In this document: one piece after another, positions 5,115 through 10,780 of the stretch
Numbering within the stretch: the stretch's first letter is position 1
Layout of the letters: each line of letters opens with the position of its first letter
Assembly: GCA_964432985.1 (NCBI GenBank)
Contig: CAYSPT010000109.1
Location: 1 to 10,780, forward strand
Direction of reading: 5' to 3'
From: CAYSPT01 sp964432985
GTDB taxonomy: Bacteria; Muiribacteriota; CAYSPT01
Length of the DNA: 10,780 bases
Notes under the pieces: generated by a model
Seen by the model: only the letters and a program-made list of their open reading frames with translations
Database searches by the model: none
What the model was told of the DNA's origin: nothing
Position numbers and translations under genes: made by a program

Positions 5115-8100
5115 TCTTTCACTGATCGTGCTGTGCCTGTTTTGTTCGGGCGCTTCCGCGGGAGAACCAGGGAATCTACCCCTTGCTCCGAGACTGAGAA
5201 TGGAGCTTTCCCAGCACGGTTTGGCGCCCGGGCAGACCGGTACTTCACCAGGTGGTACCCGTCCGAAATCTGCTCTGAAAACTATTTCCGTCCTCATACA
5301 TCACACCTCTAAGGCAGATGGAACCCTTAAACGATGGATAGAAACCCGCGGCGGCACGGTCAGGGTCCATACCGATGTTACTTCCACAGCGCTGCTTACC
5401 ATGGACCAGATTATTTCTCTAGCGACGCAGCCCTCGGTACGCTACCTGTCCCTCCCTTCCAAAGTGCACCCGCTACTGAATGCCAGCGTGCCTGAAATCC
5501 GGGCCGACCAGATAACAGCTCCCCCCTCCGGCAGCGTTTTACCCGGAGCGTACACCGGACAGGACGTGATCGTCGGCGTGGTCGATACCGGAATAGACTG
5601 GCGCCACGAGGACTTCGTCACGGATGACGGCACATCGCGCATTCTCTGTTTGTGGGACCAGACTGACAATCGGGGTCCCTCTCCCGGCTCTCCGTTCACC
5701 TACGGGACAGAGTACAGCCAGGAAACCATCAGCCGGGCGCTTTCCGGTTCGGGATCGGTGTACGAAAAAGACACCCACGGGCACGGGACCCACGTCACCG
5801 GTATCGCCGCCTCCAACGGCCTGGCCGAAGGAGGATACGCCGGGGTGGCGCCGGAGGCAGACCTGATAATCGTCAAATGCACCTTCTGGGTAGACGACGT
5901 GGAAACCGGCATTGACTATATCGCCCGAAAAGCACAGGCGCTGGGAAAACCCTGTGTAATCAACCTGAGCCTGGGAACCCACTACGGGCCCCATGACGGA
6001 AGCTCCCATTTCTGCCAGACCCTGGACCAGGTATCGGGGCAAGGAGTGGTCATCGTGGTGGCGGCCGGCAACGAGGGCAGCGCGGTCAACCACCTGGGCT
6101 ATGCCGCTTCGAGCACCGAACGGGACTCGCCGTTTTATTTCAACAACGGGGTACGGGACGGATACGTAGATATCTGGTACGACCAGGGCAGCGAGGTCGA
6201 TTTCAAAGTACAGGCCTTCAACCTGACAGGAACTAAACTGGCGGACACCGGTTGGGTACCGCCGGGCTCCACCATAACCAGGGACATCCAGAGCGCCGTC
6301 ACCACGTTCGGTGACGTGGAAGTGGACGCTACCGAAACACAGAATCCCATGAACAACGCCCGCCACGTGGTCATTCATGCCAACCGGGCCCGCAAAGGAG
6401 ACATTGACGAGAGCGCTATCCGGTTTCTGCTTCACACCCGGGGGAGCGGCTCTTTTGACGCCTGGATCGACGGCGGCTACTTCAGCACCTCCACCCACGG
6501 GACGGAATTCAGCGGCAACAGCGAAAAAACGGTGGGGCTCCCGGGGACCTCATCCCGTGCCATTACCGTGGCCAACTACGTAACCAAGAACAGCTGGACC
6601 AATTACAGCGGCGGCACCAGGACCCACTGGGAATCTCTAGGGGCCCTGACCACCTCTTCCAGCAAGGGGCCGTCGCGGCGTGAAGACCTGACCGGATTGA
6701 AACCCGAGCTGGCAGCCCCGGGGACCTACATTGCTTCGGCCCTGTCGGACAATTCTTCTACCAGCTCATCCAATAAGACCCCCGACGGAAAACACTTTCT
6801 CATACACGGAACCAGTATGGCCGCTCCCCATGTAACCGGGACGATAGCCCTGATGCTGCAGGCCCAACCAGAGCTCACTCCCGAAGAGGTGGAGACCTAT
6901 CTCACCGGGCAGGCTCGGCAGGATGACCAGGTGGGAGACACGATACCAAACTACTCATGGGGCTATGGCAAGCTTGACTCCCTGGGATCCATGCTGGCGC
7001 TGCTGGGCTTGGAAGAACCCGAGGAACCGCCCGAACCACCGCCTCAAGCCCCGACACCCACCGGTGTCATTACGCTCCTGGCTGACCCGGACTCCCTGAC
7101 CGCTGACGGGCAGAGTGAATCGGTGGTGACATCAAATGTTGTCAGGAACACCGCCGGCAGCACTGTGGAAGAGGGAACCCTCTTCACGGTCACTCTGACA
7201 GAAGGTCCCGGCCTCCTGCGGCTCACCGGTGATGACAATACCGACACCCGAATCCAGGCAGAAAGCCAGCAAGGTAGATTTTCGTTCGTCTACCGCTCGA
7301 CGCTGATACCGGGACCGGCGGTCATTACTGCCGCCAGCTATCTGGGCGATGCTGCAGGAGGGATCACCATCGAGACCATCGGGTACCCGGAAATTGATAT
7401 TCTGGGAAACGGCGTTTCCATAACCACTGGAGATTCCACCCCGGACACGGCCGATCACACCGACTTCGGTAATGTCTACATAGACGGTAACGCCGGTATC
7501 CGGACATTCACCATTGAAAACAGCGGCAACGCAAACCTCATCCTCACCGGTGATCCACTGATAGATATTTCGGGCCCCCACGCCGGCGATTATTCCCTGG
7601 ACCTTTTCCCCGGCTCCCCGGTGGCTGCCGGCGGCCAGACCAGTTTCCGGATCAGCTTCGAGCCCACGGCACCGGACTCCCGCCAGGCAACGGTCACCAT
7701 CTACAACAGCGACAGTGATGAAAGCACGTTCACTTTTTCTATCCAGGGAACGGGTGTTGTCAAAACCTATACCATTTCGGGAGACATTCTCCTGCAAAAT
7801 GGATCCGGGGTTGAAGGAGTGCAGGTCAGTCTCGGCGAAGAGACCGAAGAGCCGGCCGGAACAGCTTCGGTGCAGTCCGCCACCACATCCACCGGCAGCG
7901 ACGGAGCCTACTCGGCGGACGGATTTCCCGACGGCGTCTACCCGGTGACGCCCTCTAAGAACGGCTACGTGTTCGAGCCCGCCTCCGCCCAGGTAGTAGT
8001 TGACGGCGATCACGCCGTGCAGGACTTCACCGGTTTCGGCCTGCCCGCGGCCTCAGCTGACGCCTCCCCTTTAAGCGGGACCGTACCCTTGAAAGTCAGT

Positions 8101-10227
8101 TTTTCCGGTACCGGGACGGACCCGGAGAACACCCTGGCGATATACGAGTGGGACGTTGACGGAAACGGCATTTATGATTGGGAATCAGAAACACACGGAA
8201 CCACTGCTCACACCTACACCCGACCCGGAACCTACGAAGCTGTCTTCCGGATTATCGACAGCGACAATTTTCTGGACACCGCCATGGTGACGATCCAGGC
8301 CAATCCCAGCCAGAATCCTACCGCCGAGATAACGGCCACGCCTGCAACCGGTACCGCCCCCCTGGAAGTGGAACTGTCCGGTTCGGGAAGCGATCCCGAC
8401 GGCACCATCAGCAGTTACAGCTGGGATTTCGAAGGAGACGGTTGGTACGATTATCGCAGCATCTCGGTTACAAGATTGTCCCACGTGTACCGGGTGCCCG
8501 GGATCTATCAACCCACTCTCCAGGTCACCGATAACGCTGGTTTGACCGCTGTGGCCTTTGTCACTATCGCCATCGATCCCCCGGAAGACGGCCCCGGAGT
8601 CACGTTGACCTCCGACCTGGAAACTGCAGAAGAGTACGCTCCTCTGACCGTAGAGTTCACCGTGACCACAGAAGATTTTCGAGGAGCAATCACCCGTTTA
8701 ACCTGGGATTTTAACGGAGACGGAGCCCTGGATCAGGTGAGTCTTTCCCCGGACCCTGTATCCCACACCTACGGCCAGGTGGGTACATTCATGGTACGAG
8801 TGGAAGTTACCGACAGCACCGGTGCTTCTGCTGCCGATCAGACTACCGTGGAGGTCAGGCCAAATGACACGCTATCTCCTCCCGATGTGCAGATCAGCAA
8901 TGACTATCTGACCGGCAGCGTTCCCTTCGAAGCCAGTCTCTCAGCCGCTGTTTCAGATACCGACGGCCGGGTGGTATCCGTTACATGGGATTTTGACGGA
9001 GACGGTAAAAACGATTATTCGGTTGCCGACAGTCAGGGAGACCTGAGTGGCACGGTCAGCGCATCACATACGTACCGGGAGCCGGGCAATTACCGGGTGC
9101 GTTGTACCGCCGTGGACGATGAAGAGCTTATCGGGACGGGCTTGATCGAAGTGTTCGTCAGGGAGCCCGAAGCGTTTTCGGTCTGGATAACCCAACCCGG
9201 GGCGGGACGGAAGATATCGGGATCGGCCGTAACCCTGTCTGCACTGACTACTTCAGATGCAGATACCGTCTCCGTTGAATTCATGTACCGCCCTCTGGGC
9301 GAAGCAGACTGGGACTCCATCGAGATCGCCGCTGACGGTTCTCCTTACGCCGTCTCCTGGGACACGCTGCCGCTTTCGCCGGAAGTGTTCGAGCTCAGGG
9401 CACGGGCTCTGGATATCAACGACTCGCTTATCTGGTCGGACATCGTGGGATTTACCATCGACCACCTTACCCCGGAAAGCCGTGAAAGCACCGTTGGAGA
9501 TGACGGGATAGTCAGGGAGGAAACCGTCTCGCCCGAAGAGCATACCGAGATTATATTGGCCGAAGGGACCGGGGTCTTCATACCCTTTGATCTCCTGGAC
9601 GAATCCACCTCGATTATTATCGGCGTGCTGGGTGATTCCCCTCCCCAAAACGTGCGCGATGCGTCGAAAGTAACACTGGTCAGGACCGGCGCCTACCGGG
9701 AGTTTTCCCTGGAATCGGGGCAGGACTCGTTCACCAACGACGTCACCCTGACCTTCCCCTATGACGACAGGGATAACGACGGAGTAGTGGATGACACCGA
9801 CGTAGAAGAGCATAACCTGGCTGTCTACTGGTACGATGAATCCGCCTCTCCCCCCGCCTGGAAAAAGGAGCAGTCAACCCTGGTATTTCCCGACGACAAC
9901 TACGTTAAAGCCATGGTGAATCACTTCTCGGTCTTTATCCTGGGCGAGTCCGCCGAAACGTGGGGAAGCAGCACCGGTTCAGTGTCCAGCGGTGGCGGCG
10001 GATGCTTTATCGCCACGGCCGCCTGCGGTTCTCCCGATGACGGTACGATCGTCGAGTTCAGGGAGTTCAGAGACAGGCACCTGCTCACGGATCCCCTGGG
10101 AACTCTGGCGGTGGACCTTTATTACCAGCTCAGCCCTCCGCTGGCGGTTCTGGTCGCCAACCACCCGCCGCTGCGGTTGGCAGCCCGTCTCTTGCTTCAC
10201 CGGCTGAGTGTCTATCTGGACGAGTGA
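5074..10227 (+). CDS. Giant secreted subtilisin-family (S8) serine protease with PKD repeats and CFI-box C-terminus
   Basis: About 1717 residues, numbered from ATG 5074. A Sec signal peptide (1-29, cleavage after ASA) is followed by an I9-like propeptide (about 65-135). The S8 domain spans about 155-645, with catalytic Asp171 (VVDTGID), His237 (HGHGTHVTG), oxyanion Asn333 (AAGNEG) and Ser581 (HGTSMAAPHVTG). N333 and S581 are 248 residues apart against 66 in subtilisin, because a beta-rich insert (about 349-494) lies between them, as in clostridial Csp-type subtilases. A Pro/Glu linker (646-664) leads to an invasin/Big_1-like domain (662-770), a choice-of-anchor-D domain (772-894), a carboxypeptidase-regulatory-like domain (898-988), four PKD domains (988-1362), an Ig-like domain (1368-1462), a ZU5-like domain (1481-1625) with a D-rich calcium loop (about 1565-1579), and a CFI-box C-terminus (C1644-F-I-A-T-A-A-C1651). 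It should act outside the cytoplasm as a protease, with the tail for adhesion, display or folding. All catalytic residues are intact; targets are unknown. Confidence 0.95.
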   Translation: MMKKQIRQMITCTVLSLIVLCLFCSGASAGEPGNLPLAPRLRMELSQHGLAPGQTGTSPGGTRPKSALKTISVLIHHTSKADGTLKRWIETRGGTVRVHTDVTSTALLTMDQIISLATQPSVRYLSLPSKVHPLLNASVPEIRADQITAPPSGSVLPGAYTGQDVIVGVVDTGIDWRHEDFVTDDGTSRILCLWDQTDNRGPSPGSPFTYGTEYSQETISRALSGSGSVYEKDTHGHGTHVTGIAASNGLAEGGYAGVAPEADLIIVKCTFWVDDVETGIDYIARKAQALGKPCVINLSLGTHYGPHDGSSHFCQTLDQVSGQGVVIVVAAGNEGSAVNHLGYAASSTERDSPFYFNNGVRDGYVDIWYDQGSEVDFKVQAFNLTGTKLADTGWVPPGSTITRDIQSAVTTFGDVEVDATETQNPMNNARHVVIHANRARKGDIDESAIRFLLHTRGSGSFDAWIDGGYFSTSTHGTEFSGNSEKTVGLPGTSSRAITVANYVTKNSWTNYSGGTRTHWESLGALTTSSSKGPSRREDLTGLKPELAAPGTYIASALSDNSSTSSSNKTPDGKHFLIHGTSMAAPHVTGTIALMLQAQPELTPEEVETYLTGQARQDDQVGDTIPNYSWGYGKLDSLGSMLALLGLEEPEEPPEPPPQAPTPTGVITLLADPDSLTADGQSESVVTSNVVRNTAGSTVEEGTLFTVTLTEGPGLLRLTGDDNTDTRIQAESQQGRFSFVYRSTLIPGPAVITAASYLGDAAGGITIETIGYPEIDILGNGVSITTGDSTPDTADHTDFGNVYIDGNAGIRTFTIENSGNANLILTGDPLIDISGPHAGDYSLDLFPGSPVAAGGQTSFRISFEPTAPDSRQATVTIYNSDSDESTFTFSIQGTGVVKTYTISGDILLQNGSGVEGVQVSLGEETEEPAGTASVQSATTSTGSDGAYSADGFPDGVYPVTPSKNGYVFEPASAQVVVDGDHAVQDFTGFGLPAASADASPLSGTVPLKVSFSGTGTDPENTLAIYEWDVDGNGIYDWESETHGTTAHTYTRPGTYEAVFRIIDSDNFLDTAMVTIQANPSQNPTAEITATPATGTAPLEVELSGSGSDPDGTISSYSWDFEGDGWYDYRSISVTRLSHVYRVPGIYQPTLQVTDNAGLTAVAFVTIAIDPPEDGPGVTLTSDLETAEEYAPLTVEFTVTTEDFRGAITRLTWDFNGDGALDQVSLSPDPVSHTYGQVGTFMVRVEVTDSTGASAADQTTVEVRPNDTLSPPDVQISNDYLTGSVPFEASLSAAVSDTDGRVVSVTWDFDGDGKNDYSVADSQGDLSGTVSASHTYREPGNYRVRCTAVDDEELIGTGLIEVFVREPEAFSVWITQPGAGRKISGSAVTLSALTTSDADTVSVEFMYRPLGEADWDSIEIAADGSPYAVSWDTLPLSPEVFELRARALDINDSLIWSDIVGFTIDHLTPESRESTVGDDGIVREETVSPEEHTEIILAEGTGVFIPFDLLDESTSIIIGVLGDSPPQNVRDASKVTLVRTGAYREFSLESGQDSFTNDVTLTFPYDDRDNDGVVDDTDVEEHNLAVYWYDESASPPAWKKEQSTLVFPDDNYVKAMVNHFSVFILGESAETWGSSTGSVSSGGGGCFIATAACGSPDDGTIVEFREFRDRHLLTDPLGTLAVDLYYQLSPPLAVLVANHPPLRLAARLLLHRLSVYLDE
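8032..9159 (+). repeat. Four tandem PKD domain repeats (protein-level)
   Basis: Four diverged repeats of about 90 residues within the protease. Each carries the PKD core W-D-x-x-G-x-G-x-x-D followed by H-x-Y-x-x-x-G-x-Y/F. The core tryptophans are at residues 1026, 1117, 1211 and 1305 (numbered from ATG 5074), spaced 91, 94 and 94. The D-x-D/E/N-x-D/N-G-x-x-D layout in each resembles an EF-hand-type calcium loop. Confidence 0.85.
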
Positions 10228-10269
10228 TTCTCTCAAGCAGCCGCGCTGTTCAGAGCCCAACCTGATATG

Positions 10270-10316
10270 AAAAAAAGGAACTACACCGGTTGAATCCAGC
10301 GTAGTTCCTTTTTTTT
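10270..10316. terminator. Bidirectional Rho-independent terminator
   Basis: A perfect 15-bp inverted repeat pairs 10270-10284 (seven A then GGAACTAC) with 10301-10315 (GTAGTTCC then T), around a 16-nt loop, and a T tract runs to 10316. Because the arms carry A on one side and T on the other, it works on both strands. It lies 43 nt after the protease stop and 18 nt after the end of the minus-strand gene, so it would end both convergent transcripts. Confidence 0.9.
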
Positions 10317-10333
10317 AACAGCGCGCTGAAAGA

Positions 10334-10723
10334 TTATTCCTCAACGGCTTCTTCAGTTCCTTCTTCCACGGGAATATCCGCGGGAGCGGCAGGCTGAAGC
10401 TCCTCGAAAGCGGCTTTCTCTTCGTTGAACCGGTACAGGCCTGCCCGGAACTTGTTGATGTCCAGGTTGTACTGGTCGCAGAACACCGCCTGCATCTGCC
10501 TCAGGTCACTCAGTTCTTCATCGAGAAGCTGTTTGAGAATAGCCACCCGGGCCTGCTTGGCCCGCATAGCGGCGATATTGGTCTTGAGAATCTGGATCTG
10601 CTGCTTCAGCGCCTCCTGGGCGGCCTCGTCTTCCGTTACCGCAGCTTCCTGTGCATCCAGCACTGAGCCCGTCAGCATTCCAACTACTGCCAGAGCAGCC
10701 AGGCACCATATAAGTTTTTTCAT
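10334..10723 (-). CDS. Small exported coiled-coil protein of unknown function
   Basis: 129 residues. A clear Sec signal peptide (M-K-K-L, hydrophobic core to about 20, likely cleavage after V-L-D-A24, with no lipobox cysteine) is followed by a charged Ala/Gln/Leu-rich helix. Residues about 33-78 have heptad-like spacing of I/L/A (EALKQQIQILK, AILKQLLDEELSDLR), suggesting a coiled coil. One cysteine remains in the mature part (C82, near FCDQYNLD), and the last 20 residues are acidic and Pro/Ala-rich. ATG 10723 is preceded by AAAGGGG (reverse strand, 10736-10742) at about 12 nt, a slightly long spacing. It converges with the protease gene and shares its terminator, so it is not in the protease operon. 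I do not recognise a family; a periplasmic or envelope-associated helical protein is all the sequence supports. Promoter sequence is mostly beyond the window edge. Confidence 0.8.
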   Translation of the reverse strand: MKKLIWCLAALAVVGMLTGSVLDAQEAAVTEDEAAQEALKQQIQILKTNIAAMRAKQARVAILKQLLDEELSDLRQMQAVFCDQYNLDINKFRAGLYRFNEEKAAFEELQPAAPADIPVEEGTEEAVEE

Positions 10724-10766
10724 GGTTAATGCGTTCCCCTTTCAGTAATTAACTCGTTTACACTCA

Positions 10767-10772
10767 ATTATC
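10767..10772 (-). promoter_or_regulatory. Possible -10 element for the coiled-coil protein gene
   Basis: On the reverse strand this reads GATAAT, five of six matches to TATAAT, about 43 nt before ATG 10723. The matching -35 position lies beyond the window, so the promoter cannot be confirmed. Confidence 0.25.
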
Positions 10773-10780
10773 CGGTTCCG

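Noticed and set aside
5074..5160. Lipoprotein signal in the protease (L-F-C-S-G near the end of the signal peptide)
   Set aside because: The residue before Cys is Phe, which does not fit a lipobox, while A-S-A just downstream is a good signal peptidase I site.
5539..6498. A 319-codon open frame on the minus strand inside the protease gene
   Set aside because: It lies wholly antisense to the S8 catalytic domain, which has all its motifs on the plus strand. The product has no recognisable motif; it is a GC-rich shadow frame.
7132..8013. A 293-codon open frame on the minus strand inside the protease gene
   Set aside because: Antisense to the invasin-like and anchor-D domains, with no ribosome site or family resemblance; a shadow frame.

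Overview
This window looks like a piece of a draft or metagenome-derived bacterial scaffold. Two runs of exactly 100 N (3517-3616 and 4859-4958) are scaffolding gaps of unknown true size, and both cut genes. GC content is moderately high by eye. Shine-Dalgarno sites, Sec signal peptides and a Rho-independent terminator all point to Bacteria. A CFI-box C-terminal domain and a GspF/PilC-like membrane fragment fit a diderm, but no feature fixes the phylum.

Left part (1-3516): a tight, co-directional four-gene corrinoid methyltransfer operon. It holds the C-terminal most of an MttB-superfamily methyltransferase without pyrrolysine, a stand-alone protein like the MetH reactivation domain, a two-domain MttC-like corrinoid protein, and a zinc-type homocysteine S-methyltransferase whose end is lost in the first gap. 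Together they resemble a methionine synthase (MetH) taken apart into separate proteins, with the methyl-folate module replaced by an MttB-type enzyme. The inferred flow is: methylated amine to corrinoid protein to homocysteine, with the activation protein rescuing oxidised cobalamin.

Middle (3617-4858): a 5'-truncated small membrane protein with a GspF/PilC-like loop, convergent with a MutY-like DNA glycosylase on the minus strand. The glycosylase is unusual: it has no iron-sulfur cysteines, carries Glu where MutY has its catalytic Asp, and ends in what looks like a winged helix instead of the NUDIX-like domain.

Right part (4959-10780): one very large secreted subtilisin-family protease of about 1717 residues. 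Its layout is signal peptide, propeptide, S8 domain with a long Csp-like insertion, invasin-like domain, choice-of-anchor-D domain, carboxypeptidase-regulatory-like domain, four PKD repeats with embedded calcium-loop motifs, an Ig-like domain, a ZU5-like domain and a CFI-box C-terminus. It is followed by a symmetrical terminator shared with a convergent gene for a small exported coiled-coil protein. No tRNA, rRNA, CRISPR array, insertion sequence or integrase was seen.
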